Below, piece after piece: positions 1-7,914 of a stretch of 64,000 bases of DNA. The stretch covers positions 868,001 to 932,000 of the forward strand of contig CAVQTN010000002.1 of the NCBI GenBank assembly GCA_963716585.1. Direction: 5' to 3'. Each line of letters begins with the position of its first letter. The first letter of the stretch is position 1. The position numbers and the translations under genes were made by a program. Origin of the DNA: JAICUY01 sp963716585. Its GTDB lineage: Bacteria > Chloroflexota > Limnocylindria > QHBO01. Under the pieces are notes generated by a model that saw nothing but the letters and a program-made list of their open reading frames with translations, made no database searches and was not told the DNA's origin.

Positions 1-593
1 TGCCGAGCACACCGAGGCGGTCGCGAAGCAGGTCATGGAGCGATGGGGCCGCCTCGACGGCCTGGTCCACGCCATCGCCTTCGCGCCCGGCGACGCGCTC
101 GGCGGCAACTTCCTGAACACGCCGTGGGAGAGCGTGGCGACGGCCTTCCAGACGTCGGCCTATTCGCTGAAGGCGCTGACGGCCGGCATGCTCGAGCCGA
201 TGAAGGCTGCCGGGCGCCGGCTCGGTGGTCAGCCTCGACTTCGACGGTCGCTACGCGTGGCCGATCTACGACTGGATGGGCGTCTCGAAGGCCGGCCTGG
301 AGGCGATCACCCGCTACCTGGCGCGCGACCTCGGCGCAGTTCACGGATCCGGGTCAACACCGTCTCGGCCGGGCCGATCCGCACCATGGCCGGCAAGTCG
401 ATCCCCGGCTTCGACCAGATCGCCGACAGGTGGCTCGAACCGTGCGCCGCTCGGCTGGTCCTTGACCGATGCGACGCCGGTCGGCCAGATGGTCTGCTTC
501 CTCCTGAGCGACTGGGCGGCGATGACCTCCGGCGAGCTGATCCACGTCGACGGCGGCTACCACGCCATGGGCACCGACATCCGCGTCAGCTGA
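1..593 (+). pseudogene. fabI: enoyl-ACP reductase FabI, 5' partial and frameshifted
   Basis: NAD(P)H-dependent enoyl-ACP reductase of fatty-acid synthesis, a short-chain dehydrogenase. The 5' part lies outside the window. The readable protein starts in frame 2 (AEHTEAVAKQV, then HAIAFAPGDALGG). It moves to frame 3 for the catalytic segment YAWPIYDWMGVSKAG (Tyr-x6-Lys), back to frame 2 for RVNTVSAGPIRTMAG, and to frame 3 for SNRAPLGWSLTDATPVGQ through HVDGGYHAMG and the stop. That means three indels, near 210-225, 340-350 and 432-440. All family motifs survive, so sequencing indels are likelier than a true pseudogene. The stop overlaps the stop of the convergent molybdoenzyme gene by 8 bp. Confidence 0.9.
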
Positions 594-2064
594 CCGTGTA
601 GCTCGTTCCGTCATAGCCGCTGGCGCCGTCGGGAAGGGTGCCCGCCGCCTGGGCTGACTGCACCGCCCCCTCACCGTCGACGGCCCGCACCTGGACCCGG
701 TATGTCCCGGCGTGCGGCGGCGACCAGGCGTACCGCCAGAAGCGCCACACGCCGGCGTGACTCTCGCCGATGGCTGGATCGAGCTCGCCGGCGACCCATT
801 CCGCTCCCTCGCCAAGCTGCAGCTCGACCTTCGAGATGCCGCGTGCGCCGGCGAAGGCAATGCCGGCCAGCTTGATGGGGGCACGACGGTCGAGGGGCCC
901 CGAGGACGCCGGTGTGTCAAGCCGCGACATCGTCTTGATGACCGCCTCCTTCGTCCAGCCGCGCTGTTCCCAGTAGCCGTCGTACGCCTGGTCGACGGCC
1001 TCGATGCCCGACAGCCACTTCGGGCCCTTCATGCCATACGTCCCCGGAAGCAACAGCCGCAGGGGAAAGCCGTGGCGCTCGGGAAGTGGCTTCCCGTTCA
1101 TCTCGAAGGCCAGCAGCACCCGGTCGTCGGCGGCCATGCTCAGCGGGATCGATTCGGAGTAGCCGTCGGCCGCGGTGAGCTTGAGCTCTACGACGGAGGC
1201 GGCGGGGCGCGCCGCGGCGACGAGCGCGCGCAGCGGGACGCCGAGCCATCGGGCGGTGCTGATCAGGTGCCCGCCGACCTCGTTGCTGATGCACTCGAGC
1301 GTCTGCAGCTGCTCCACCTCGCCGTGCGTGCGCAGGTCCTCGAGGCTGAGCTCCATCGGCTGTGCCACCAGCCCTCCGACCGATAGGCGCCAGGTCGTCG
1401 CGTCCACCGACGGATCGATGAGGTTCTTGCTGATCACGTAGAAGTCGTCGTTGGCCGTCAGCGGGGGCGGCAGCACGCCGGCGATGACCCTGCCGCCGCT
1501 CGACACCAGCCGCCACACGAGGCCTCCCGCGAGGAGGAGCACGCCCGCAACCGCGGCCCACTGCAGGAGATGGCGGCGGGACGCATCGGCCTCGGGATCC
1601 GGCTCGGCCTTTGGATCGTACGCCTGCCAGAAGATGACCCCGAACAACGCCGCCGCCGGAATGCCCGCCAGGGCGGTGGCGCCGGCACCCAGCGCCAGGG
1701 GCACGCCCACGCCCAGCGCGACGCCCAGTGCGCCCGCCGCCAGCGCCGCTCGGGTCCGGTCACCGGTGCGTGCCGCCAGCCAGCCGATCCCCGCGCCCGC
1801 GGCCAGGATTCCCGCGCCGACCACCAGCACCAACAGCGGCTTGGCGAGCGTGCCGAACACGCTGAGCAGCACATCGAACAGCCAGACCGGGATGAACAGG
1901 GTGATCGCCTCGGCGATCCGCTCGGCGATGGTCGGGATGCCGCTGACCAGCCGGATGACGACCGCCGCGGCCAGCCCGGCGGCGCCGGCGCCGAAGCCGG
2001 CCCAGGCGCCTGACGGCGTCGCGCCGCGACGCGTTGAGTTGGGCGAAGTCGATCGGTCAGTCAT
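586..2064 (-). CDS. membrane-anchored sulfite-oxidase-family molybdopterin oxidoreductase
   Basis: 492 aa. The N-terminal ~190 residues hold about five or six hydrophobic segments (near 23-43, 54-72, 74-95, 108-148, 168-187). A sulfite oxidase/YedY-type molybdopterin domain follows. TLECISNEVGG carries the conserved Mo-coordinating Cys (C258), and GMKGPKWLSGIE is a family signature. The last ~90 residues resemble the Mo-co dimerisation domain. The catalytic domain probably faces the outside. The physiological substrate cannot be told from sequence; sulfite oxidase and methionine-sulfoxide reductase (MsrP-like) are both possible. ATG at 2062-2064 lies 10 bp from the divergent methyltransferase start. 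Confidence 0.85.
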   Translation of the reverse strand: MTDRSTSPNSTRRGATPSGAWAGFGAGAAGLAAAVVIRLVSGIPTIAERIAEAITLFIPVWLFDVLLSVFGTLAKPLLVLVVGAGILAAGAGIGWLAARTGDRTRAALAAGALGVALGVGVPLALGAGATALAGIPAAALFGVIFWQAYDPKAEPDPEADASRRHLLQWAAVAGVLLLAGGLVWRLVSSGGRVIAGVLPPPLTANDDFYVISKNLIDPSVDATTWRLSVGGLVAQPMELSLEDLRTHGEVEQLQTLECISNEVGGHLISTARWLGVPLRALVAAARPAASVVELKLTAADGYSESIPLSMAADDRVLLAFEMNGKPLPERHGFPLRLLLPGTYGMKGPKWLSGIEAVDQAYDGYWEQRGWTKEAVIKTMSRLDTPASSGPLDRRAPIKLAGIAFAGARGISKVELQLGEGAEWVAGELDPAIGESHAGVWRFWRYAWSPPHAGTYRVQVRAVDGEGAVQSAQAAGTLPDGASGYDGTSYTVS

Positions 2065-2067
2065 ACT
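2062..2067 (+). promoter_or_regulatory. -10 element of a leaderless gene (CATACT)
   Basis: CATACT ends 7 nt before the GTG at 2075. That puts the expected transcription start on or next to the start codon. It overlaps the start codon of the divergent molybdoenzyme gene. The same geometry recurs at many starts in this window (see findings). Confidence 0.45.
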
Positions 2068-2074
2068 CGGCTGC

Positions 2075-2719
2075 GTGAAGACGGTCGGCGAGCACTTCGA
2101 CGAATGGGCGCCCAGCTACGACGCCCAGATCCGCGACATGGTGCCTCGCTACGAGGAGATCCACGATACCCTCATCTCGCTGCTCGGGCTGCGGCCGCCG
2201 GCCCGCCTGCTCGATCTCGGCGCCGGGACCGGCTACACCCTGCTGCGCGTGCTCGAGGCATTCGACGGCGTGCAGGTCACCGGCCTGGATGTCTCCGACG
2301 AGATGCTGGGCCGGGCACGGCAACGGCTCGCCGGCCTCGAGGCGCGCGTCACGCTGGCCCACTCGGACATCGCCGAGCCGCAGATCTCCGGCAGGTACGA
2401 CGCGATCGCATCGGTGCTGGCCGTCCACCACCTGTTTTCCGATCAGAAGCGACACCTGTTCGGCCGCATCTGGGAGCACGTGGCGCCGGGCGGCATCTTC
2501 GTCATCGCCGACTATTTCCGGCACGCCTCGCGCCGTCTGCTGGAGCTCTACGAGCTGCCGGAGCCCGATGCCCACGAGGCGACGCATGATCACCCCGATA
2601 CCACCGCCGAGCATCTTGCCTGGCTGACCGCGGCCGGCTTCGACGCGGTGGACGTGGTCTGGAAGTACGAGGACGTCGGCGTCCTGGTCGCCTGGAAGGC
2701 AGATCGGCAGACAGCGTGA
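2075..2719 (+). CDS. class I SAM-dependent methyltransferase
   Basis: 214 aa. Motif I is LLDLGAGTGYT and the motif II/III region is VTGLDVSDEMLGRAR. AVHHL and the post-motif APGGIFVIADYF fit the Methyltransf_25/UbiE-like fold. The GTG at 2075 was chosen because the protein begins there with VKTVGEHFDEWAPSYD and a -10-like CATACT lies 7 nt upstream. Longer in-frame extensions run antisense to the molybdoenzyme gene and are not credible. The substrate is unknown. Convergent with the MGMT gene. Confidence 0.85.
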   Translation: MKTVGEHFDEWAPSYDAQIRDMVPRYEEIHDTLISLLGLRPPARLLDLGAGTGYTLLRVLEAFDGVQVTGLDVSDEMLGRARQRLAGLEARVTLAHSDIAEPQISGRYDAIASVLAVHHLFSDQKRHLFGRIWEHVAPGGIFVIADYFRHASRRLLELYELPEPDAHEATHDHPDTTAEHLAWLTAAGFDAVDVVWKYEDVGVLVAWKADRQTA

Positions 2720-2742
2720 TCCACCTGCTGGGTGAGATGCTC

Positions 2743-2759
2743 GACAGCCGGTGGCTGTC
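2743..2759. terminator. hairpin between convergent genes
   Basis: Perfect 7-bp inverted repeat GACAGCC-ggt-GGCTGTC, sitting exactly between the methyltransferase stop (2719) and the MGMT stop (2760). No T-tract follows. A bidirectional terminator is inferred from position. Confidence 0.4.
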
Positions 2760-3425
2760 CTACTGCTGGGCCTCGAGCTCCAGGAGGCGTTGCTTGCGCC
2801 AGAGACCCCCGCCGTAGCCGGTGAGCGAACCGTCCGCGCCGACGACCCGATGGCAGGGGATGACGATCGCAATCCGATTCATCCCGTTGGCGCGGCCGAC
2901 CGCCCTGGCCGCTCCCGGCCGACCCATGCTGAACGCCAGGCCGTCGTAGCTGCGCGTCTCACCGGCGGGGATGGCCCGCAGCTCGCGCCATACGGCCTGC
3001 TCGAACGGTGAGCCGGGCGCCGCCAGCGGCACACTGAACTTGCGCAGCTCGCCTGCGAAATAGGCGTCGAGCTGTTCGTGCAGCCGCTCGAGATGCGCGT
3101 GACGACCAGGCACCACGCGCCCCAGCCGCTGCTCGACGATCCTGAGCTGGGTGGGCAGCATGCGACGATCGGTGAACTCCAGCAGGCAGACCCCGTCGTC
3201 GGTGGCCGCGGCGAGCATGAGGCCGAGCGGCGTGTCGAGTGTCGCGGCGACCACCAGCCGCTCACCCAGCGGCCGGCAGCGCAGGCAGGGACGGAAGCCA
3301 TCGGCCAAAGCGGCCTCGGGGGTGTCGTAGTGGCGGACGTGGTCCGCGCGCGGCGCACGGGCTGGGCACCCGGGACGGCAGAAGATGCGCGTGGTGGTGA
3401 CGGCGATGAATGGCTCCATGTTCAT
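2760..3425 (-). CDS. methylated-DNA--[protein]-cysteine S-methyltransferase with Ada zinc domain
   Basis: 221 aa. Residues 1-52 are an Ada N-terminal zinc-binding domain: FCRPGCPARAP and FRPCLRC give Cys16, Cys20, Cys47 and Cys50, the four ligands of which the first accepts methyl from phosphotriesters in Ada. Residues ~65-221 are an Ogt domain with the alkyl-acceptor motif IPCHRVV (Cys191). The AraC-type DNA-binding domain that joins these two in E. coli Ada is absent. The protein should therefore repair alkylated DNA but is unlikely to activate transcription as Ada does. Last gene of a minus-strand series. Confidence 0.92.
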   Translation of the reverse strand: MNMEPFIAVTTTRIFCRPGCPARAPRADHVRHYDTPEAALADGFRPCLRCRPLGERLVVAATLDTPLGLMLAAATDDGVCLLEFTDRRMLPTQLRIVEQRLGRVVPGRHAHLERLHEQLDAYFAGELRKFSVPLAAPGSPFEQAVWRELRAIPAGETRSYDGLAFSMGRPGAARAVGRANGMNRIAIVIPCHRVVGADGSLTGYGGGLWRKQRLLELEAQQ

Positions 3426-3522
3426 TCAACGACGCAGCTCGCCGGAGTGTGAGGTCAGGCGCGCGAGCGTTCGTCGGGCAACGCGCGCGCGTAGCGCGGG
3501 CGCAGAGCGCCAGCGTCAAGGC

Positions 3523-3933
3523 TCACGCGTTGGCGGCCTGCGGCTGACGAAAGATCATGTTGACCGTGAACGGCGCGCTGCCGAGCACTCGTTCTTCGCT
3601 GCGCAGCTGCAGCCTATGCCGGCCGATCTCCTTGACCTCCAGCCCGTTGAGGTCGGCCACGATGTTGGCGGTCGTGGCACTGGCCGGCACCTCGATCTGC
3701 AACCTGGGCGGATCGGGGAGCACGTCGGCGCCACTCGGTGCGACGATCTGCAGCTGCAGCGGATAGCTCCCCGCCGTCGCCTCGAGGATGGCGACCACGA
3801 ACAGGCGGCCGTGGACCGCGGGCAGCTGCGCCACGTTGATCTGGCTGAAAATGCCGACCGCGCTGATCTTGCCGTCCTTGGCGGTCAGCGCGTAGTCGCA
3901 CAGCAGCAGCGAGTGCAGGTCGAGATCGGCCAC
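3523..3933 (-). CDS. DUF6941-like hypothetical protein
   Basis: 136 aa starting VADLDLHSLLLCDYALTAKDGK. It resembles a family of small beta-rich proteins of unknown function, DUF6941 as far as I recall. No signal peptide or membrane segment. GTG at 3931-3933 is preferred because TAGGCT (read on the minus strand, 3941-3946) lies 7 nt upstream, the leaderless pattern seen elsewhere here. The much longer open frame upstream is antisense-type noise overlapping sixA. Confidence 0.7.
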   Translation of the reverse strand: MADLDLHSLLLCDYALTAKDGKISAVGIFSQINVAQLPAVHGRLFVVAILEATAGSYPLQLQIVAPSGADVLPDPPRLQIEVPASATTANIVADLNGLEVKEIGRHRLQLRSEERVLGSAPFTVNMIFRQPQAANA

Positions 3934-3965
3934 GACAACCAGCCTACATCGATGCGCGGCCGGAC

Positions 3966-4460
3966 TCAGGTTCCATCTCCGTCCGTTTGATACAGGTCGG
4001 GATCCAGCAGCCAGGCGATCTCGCCGCCGCCGGGCTCCGGCACCCCGTAGAACTCGAGGCAGGCCAGCCCCGCCTTGCGCATGCGGACCGATGCCGCACC
4101 GGTCAGCAGCTCGATGATGGCTGACAGGTCCGGCTCGTGGCCCACGAACAGGATCCGGCGATCGGCCGGATAGGCTGCCAGCGCCTGGGCGAAATCGCTC
4201 CAGCCGGCGTCGGGAGCCAGGCGCTCGTCGGTGATCGGCGCGTTCGGGAGGCCAAGGCCTTCGACCAGCAGCTCGGCGGTGCGCACGGCGCGTGGCAGCG
4301 GCGACGTGAGGACGACGTCGGGCCGCAGGTTCAGGCGTCGCCACACGCCAGCGGCGGCGCGCAGCTGCGCCTCGCCCTCGACGCTCAGACTTCGGTCACG
4401 GTCCTCGTCGCCGGGCGCTCGATCCTGCGCCGCGGCGTGGCGCAGGAAGTACAGGATCAA
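3966..4460 (-). CDS. SixA-type histidine phosphatase
   Basis: 164 aa histidine phosphatase superfamily. The catalytic motif LRHAAA is at the N-terminus and the second active-site His is in FVGHEPDLS. Size and LTSPLPRAVRTAELL match SixA, which removes phosphate from phosphohistidine proteins. The true substrate is unknown. The TTG start (4460-4458) overlaps the TGA stop of the upstream Hsp20 gene (sequence TTGA), so translational coupling is likely. No better start codon precedes the RHA motif in a sensible place. Confidence 0.8.
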   Translation of the reverse strand: MILYFLRHAAAQDRAPGDEDRDRSLSVEGEAQLRAAAGVWRRLNLRPDVVLTSPLPRAVRTAELLVEGLGLPNAPITDERLAPDAGWSDFAQALAAYPADRRILFVGHEPDLSAIIELLTGAASVRMRKAGLACLEFYGVPEPGGGEIAWLLDPDLYQTDGDGT

Positions 4461-4855
4461 CCTGAGTCGGCCCCGCCTCGCGATCCGACGTGGCCGCGTG
4501 CGATCCCACGCCCGCCGCCGCGGTCGTCGAGGTGCAACGTGGCGGGGACGCCGCCGAGGACCTTTGGCAGCGACAGGCTCAGCACGCCGTTGTCGAAGGT
4601 CATGTTGGCCCGGCGCGCGTCGACGCTGCGCGGCAGCCTGACGGTGCGCTCGTACGGCCCGTACGACCACTCGCGCAGCAGGTGCTCGATGCGCTCCTGG
4701 CCAGGGCCACGTTCGGCGGCGCGCAGCGTCATCTCGCCGGCTTCGCTGACCTCGACCGAGATGTCCTCGGGCTCGACGCCGGGCATCGGCGCCACCACGA
4801 TGAGCTCGCGGTCGTTCTCGAACAGGTTGATCGGGATCGCGGTCGCATCGGTCAC
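4457..4855 (-). CDS. Hsp20/alpha-crystallin small heat-shock protein
   Basis: 132 aa. The alpha-crystallin domain runs from about residue 8 (NLFENDRELIVVAPMPGV) to ~110, with the family motif NGVLSLSLPK. The tail is Gly/Arg-rich instead of carrying a clear I-x-I motif. GTG start (4853-4855) has an excellent Shine-Dalgarno AGGAGG 6 nt upstream and a TAGTAT -10-like hexamer further up, so this gene has a leader, unlike many neighbours. Overlaps sixA by 4 bp. Confidence 0.9.
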   Translation of the reverse strand: MTDATAIPINLFENDRELIVVAPMPGVEPEDISVEVSEAGEMTLRAAERGPGQERIEHLLREWSYGPYERTVRLPRSVDARRANMTFDNGVLSLSLPKVLGGVPATLHLDDRGGGRGIARGHVGSRGGADSG

Positions 4856-4934
4856 GGCAGGCCTCCTGGCAGGACCGATACTACCGCGCCTCGGAACCCA
4901 GCGGTCATGGTGTTTTCATCTCCGTACCGCGTAC

Positions 4935-5318
4935 TCACCCGGGGCGAATCTTCCAGTACGAGTCCTTCCTGGCAACCTTGCCGTCCCGGAAGGTCCACAG
5001 GTCGCAGCCGCGGACCTCGATACGCTGGCCGTCGGTCATCGTCCCGCTCAACGTCCACTCCGATGCCCCGCGGTCGCCGGCGACGAAGTGATCGTCATCG
5101 GTGTAGCGGACGTCCGGGATGCCCGCGAAGCGGGCGGCGAAGGCCGCACGAACGGCGTCCCGGCCGACGAAACGCCGCCCCCACGCGTCGGGCCCGCGGG
5201 GGCCTTCGAAGACGGCGTCTGCGGTGAATTGGTGCATGATGCGGTCGAGGTCGTGCGAGTCGAAGGCCGCCGCGATCTCGCGCAGCATCGCGACGCGTTC
5301 GTCGACCGGGTCCACCAT
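4935..5318 (-). CDS. SnoaL/NTF2-like nuclear transport factor 2 family protein
   Basis: 127 aa NTF2-like fold. The N-terminal helix REIAAAFDSHDLDRIMHQF, the strand DAVFEGPRGP and RRFVGRDAVRAAFAARF are typical of SnoaL-like proteins. The family includes isomerases, hydrolases and ligand-binding proteins, so function cannot be assigned. It begins 2 bp after the homogentisate dioxygenase stop and is presumably co-transcribed with it. Confidence 0.8.
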   Translation of the reverse strand: MVDPVDERVAMLREIAAAFDSHDLDRIMHQFTADAVFEGPRGPDAWGRRFVGRDAVRAAFAARFAGIPDVRYTDDDHFVAGDRGASEWTLSGTMTDGQRIEVRGCDLWTFRDGKVARKDSYWKIRPG

Positions 5319-5320
5319 GT

Positions 5321-6553
5321 TCAGTCCGGGAAGGCCTCGGGGCCTCGCTCGGAGAGCTCGCGTGCCTGCTCGCCCGCGTCCTCCGGCGGAATCCAGCTGT
5401 ACGGGTAGCGGTCGTCCTCCATGCCGCTGGCCTGGGGCGTGAGGTGCAGCGGATGGAAGGTGTCGATCATCACCGCCAGCTCCTCGGTCCCTTCCTTGCC
5501 GATGCTCGCCTCAACCGTTCCGGGATGCGGCCCGTGGGGAATGCCGGCGGGGTGCACCGTGAACGAGCTGATGTCGACGCCGCGGCGGCTCATGAAGTTG
5601 CCGGCGACGTAGTAGATGACCTCGTCGCTGTTGATGTTGCTGTGGTTGTACGGCGCCGGGATCGAAAGCGGGTGGTAGTCGAACTTGCGGGGCACGAAGC
5701 TGCACACCACGAAGTTGCGCGGCTGGAAGGTGAGGTGCACCGGTGGTGGTTGGTGGATGCGCCCGGTGATCGGCTCGAAGTCGCCGATGTTGAAGGCGAA
5801 GGGCCAGAGGTAGCCGTCCCAGCCGACCACGTCGAAGGGGTGATGGCGGTAGTGGTAGGCGGTGACCCGGCCGCGGGTCTTGACGTGGACGACGAAGTCG
5901 CCCTGCTCGGTGTGCGCCGGCGCCTCGTCCGGTGGGCGGATGTCGCGCTGGTAGTACGGCGCGTGCTCGAGCAGCTGGCCGTAGTCGTTGCGATAGCGCT
6001 TTGGCGGCTCGATCTCCGACGGGCATTCCAGCCACAGCATCCGCTGCTCGGACGTGTCCGGTCGCAGCTGGTAGGTCGTGCCGATGGGGATGACCAGGTA
6101 GTCGCCCGGGCCATACGGGATCGGCCCGAAATTCGTGTCGAGCGTGCCGCTGCCGGTATGCACGAAGAACATCTCGTCCGCCTCGCCGTTGCGGTAGTAG
6201 CCGCTCATCGGCGCGGCCGGCAGGACGACGCCGAACGTGACGTCGTGGTTGAAGAAGAGCGGGATGCGGCCGCTGACCGCATCACCGCTTGGCTCGAGAT
6301 CCTTGGTGTTGACCAGGTGATGCCGATGCGGCCCGTTCAGGTCCTCGTCCGATGCCTCCAGCGCGACGTCGCGAACCTTCTCGATCTGGTACGCCTGGGT
6401 TGGCGGGGTGTCGTGGTAGAGCAGCGAGCTGCGCCCGGCGAAGCCCTCGACGCCGAAGAGCTCCTCAGCGTACAGGTCGCCGTTCTCCTTGCGGAACTGC
6501 GTGTGGCGCTTGTGCGGCACCTCGCCGCGCTGCACGTAGAACATCGCGGACAT
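5321..6553 (-). CDS. hmgA: homogentisate 1,2-dioxygenase
   Basis: 410 aa, close to the usual bacterial length. Opens the aromatic ring of homogentisate to maleylacetoacetate in tyrosine degradation. MSAMFYVQRGEVPHKRHTQFR is a family-typical start. The Fe(II) site region is in the C-terminal half: FDYHPLSIPAPYNHSNINSD and SSFTVHPAGIPHGPHPG. Intact, unlike HPPD (17.0-18.2 kb) and FAH (14.4-15.4 kb), which complete the pathway in this window. The XRE-cupin regulator lies just upstream on the same strand and may control it. Confidence 0.93.
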   Translation of the reverse strand: MSAMFYVQRGEVPHKRHTQFRKENGDLYAEELFGVEGFAGRSSLLYHDTPPTQAYQIEKVRDVALEASDEDLNGPHRHHLVNTKDLEPSGDAVSGRIPLFFNHDVTFGVVLPAAPMSGYYRNGEADEMFFVHTGSGTLDTNFGPIPYGPGDYLVIPIGTTYQLRPDTSEQRMLWLECPSEIEPPKRYRNDYGQLLEHAPYYQRDIRPPDEAPAHTEQGDFVVHVKTRGRVTAYHYRHHPFDVVGWDGYLWPFAFNIGDFEPITGRIHQPPPVHLTFQPRNFVVCSFVPRKFDYHPLSIPAPYNHSNINSDEVIYYVAGNFMSRRGVDISSFTVHPAGIPHGPHPGTVEASIGKEGTEELAVMIDTFHPLHLTPQASGMEDDRYPYSWIPPEDAGEQARELSERGPEAFPD

Positions 6554-6584
6554 TATGGCGCTGCGGCACCCCCAAGGCCGGCGG

Positions 6585-7172
6585 TTAGCCGTCGCGGCGG
6601 GTCAGCTCCGAATGGCCGCCGCGGGGGTACACGATCAGCAGCCGCGCGGGCTCGTTGCCGATGACCTCGGCGTCGTGTGGCAGCGTCCCGTCGAGCAGGA
6701 CGTAGTCGCCGGGCCCCGCCTCGATGATGTTGTCGCCCTGGCTGATCCGCAGCCGCCCGGACAGGATGACGTGGTGCTCGTCGCCGGCATGGGCATGAAA
6801 GCCGGTGCGTTGGCCGGCCGGCATGGTGCCCTCGAAGATGGCGATGTCACGCGCCATGCCGCCGTCGACCTGGGTCATGCCGCCGCTCGTCCTGGGGAGG
6901 CTGCGCTTCGGCCGTTCAGCGGCGCGCACCACGCGCGGCGGCGCGCTGGTGTCCAGCAGGAACCACGCGATCGGCACGTCGAGCGCAGCGGCCAGCGTGG
7001 CCAGCGATTCGAGCGATGGCGAGGCCTTGTCGTTCTCGATCTGGCTCAGGTAGCCGAGGTTCAGGCCGGTGAGCTCGCTCACGGCGGCCAGCGTCAGGCC
7101 GCGATCCTGCCGGCGACGGCGGATCTGTCGGCCGACCAACGGTCGAGGGCGTCGCTCGGGTGGCGCGGTCAT
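6585..7172 (-). CDS. XRE-family regulator with C-terminal cupin
   Basis: 195 aa. Residues ~15-72 are an XRE helix-turn-helix (RRRRQDRGLTLAAVSELTG, LGYLSQIENDKASPSLESL). Residues ~110-190 are a cupin (FHAHAGDEHHVILSGRL, EAGPGDYVLLDGTLPH). This HTH-cupin layout is common in regulators of amino-acid or amine catabolism. ATG at 7170-7172 has CATACT (minus strand, 7179-7184) 6 nt upstream. Transcribed toward hmgA, 31 bp away, and divergent from the reductase gene with two candidate operators between. A ligand such as an aromatic acid is inference. Confidence 0.87.
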   Translation of the reverse strand: MTAPPERRPRPLVGRQIRRRRQDRGLTLAAVSELTGLNLGYLSQIENDKASPSLESLATLAAALDVPIAWFLLDTSAPPRVVRAAERPKRSLPRTSGGMTQVDGGMARDIAIFEGTMPAGQRTGFHAHAGDEHHVILSGRLRISQGDNIIEAGPGDYVLLDGTLPHDAEVIGNEPARLLIVYPRGGHSELTRRDG

Positions 7173-7200
7173 GGCCGCAGTATGCCACAGGCAAAGGGTA

Positions 7201-7229
7201 TTGACAACAGCAAACCGGTATGGCATCAT
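7201..7229 (+). promoter_or_regulatory. candidate promoter of the reductase-VOC pair
   Basis: TTGACA at 7201-7206, then a 17-nt spacer, then CATCAT at 7224-7229. The -35 is perfect; the -10 is poor. It lies in a locally AT-richer stretch between divergent genes, just upstream of two inverted repeats that could act as operators. Confidence 0.4.
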
Positions 7230-7266
7230 TTGGCTATCACCAAACATCGCTTGGCACGGGCCAAGC
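7229..7266. promoter_or_regulatory. two tandem operator-like palindromes (TTGG-N6-CCAA)
   Basis: TTTGG-ctatca-CCAAA at 7229-7244 and GCTTGG-cacggg-CCAAGC at 7249-7266. Both share the half-site TTGG, a 6-bp spacer and CCAA. Their centres are 21 bp apart, two helical turns, so two dimers could bind the same face. They lie between the XRE-cupin gene and the reductase gene, just downstream of a TTGACA box. Binding by the adjacent XRE protein is inference. Confidence 0.5.
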
Positions 7267-7295
7267 CAATGAACAAGAAGGGAAGCACGACCACC

Positions 7296-7910
7296 ATGAA
7301 GGTCGCCATCATCGGAGCCGGCAACGTCGGCACGGCACTCGCCACCTCCATCACCCGCGCCGGATACGACGTGACCATCAGCGCCAGCTCGCCGCAGAGC
7401 GCGCAGGCCGCCGCCCGGCGCAGCGGAGCCAAAGCTGTCGCGAGCAACACGGCGGCGGTCGGCGACGCGAACATCGTCATCCTGGCCATCCCGTACGTGG
7501 AAGCCGGCGAACAGGTCGCCGTGGAGATTGCGGACGCGTCCGCCGGTCGCGTGGTGATCGATGCCACCAACCCGCTCAAGCTGGACTTCTCCGGCCTGGC
7601 CGTCGACGGCAGCTCGGCCGCGGAGGAGTTCCAGAAGCTGATCCCGAAGGCCAGCGTGGTCAAGGCGTTCAATACGGTCCTGGCATCGAACCAGGCGCAT
7701 CCGAATCGCGACATCGACGGCTTCGTCGCCGGAGATGACCCGGATGCGAAGCAGACCGTGCTCGACCTGGTCGAGAAGGTGGGGCTCAATCCGGTTGACG
7801 TTGGTCCGCTGACCGCGGCACGCTACCTGGAGGGCATGGCCTACCTCAACATCGGCCTCAATGCGAAGAATGGCTGGGACTGGACCTCGGCCTGGCGATT
7901 GGAGCGCTAA
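7296..7910 (+). CDS. NADPH-dependent F420 reductase-like NAD(P)-binding protein
   Basis: 204 aa from the ATG at 7296 (an in-frame ATG at 7269 would add nine residues). The Rossmann motif VAIIGAGNVGTALA is at the extreme N-terminus. The F420_oxidored-type fold continues with IVILAIPYVEAGEQVA, IDATNPL and VVKAFNTVLASN. Members transfer hydride between NAD(P)H and F420 or other acceptors; the acceptor here is unknown. Followed after 4 bp by a VOC-family gene, probably one transcript. Confidence 0.85.
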   Translation: MKVAIIGAGNVGTALATSITRAGYDVTISASSPQSAQAAARRSGAKAVASNTAAVGDANIVILAIPYVEAGEQVAVEIADASAGRVVIDATNPLKLDFSGLAVDGSSAAEEFQKLIPKASVVKAFNTVLASNQAHPNRDIDGFVAGDDPDAKQTVLDLVEKVGLNPVDVGPLTAARYLEGMAYLNIGLNAKNGWDWTSAWRLER

Positions 7911-7914
7911 CGAC

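Noticed and set aside
1451..2074. Long N-terminal extension of the methyltransferase frame
   Set aside because: It is antisense to the molybdoenzyme gene and has low-complexity Ser/Thr/Pro composition. The fold starts at 2075, where a -10 element is found.
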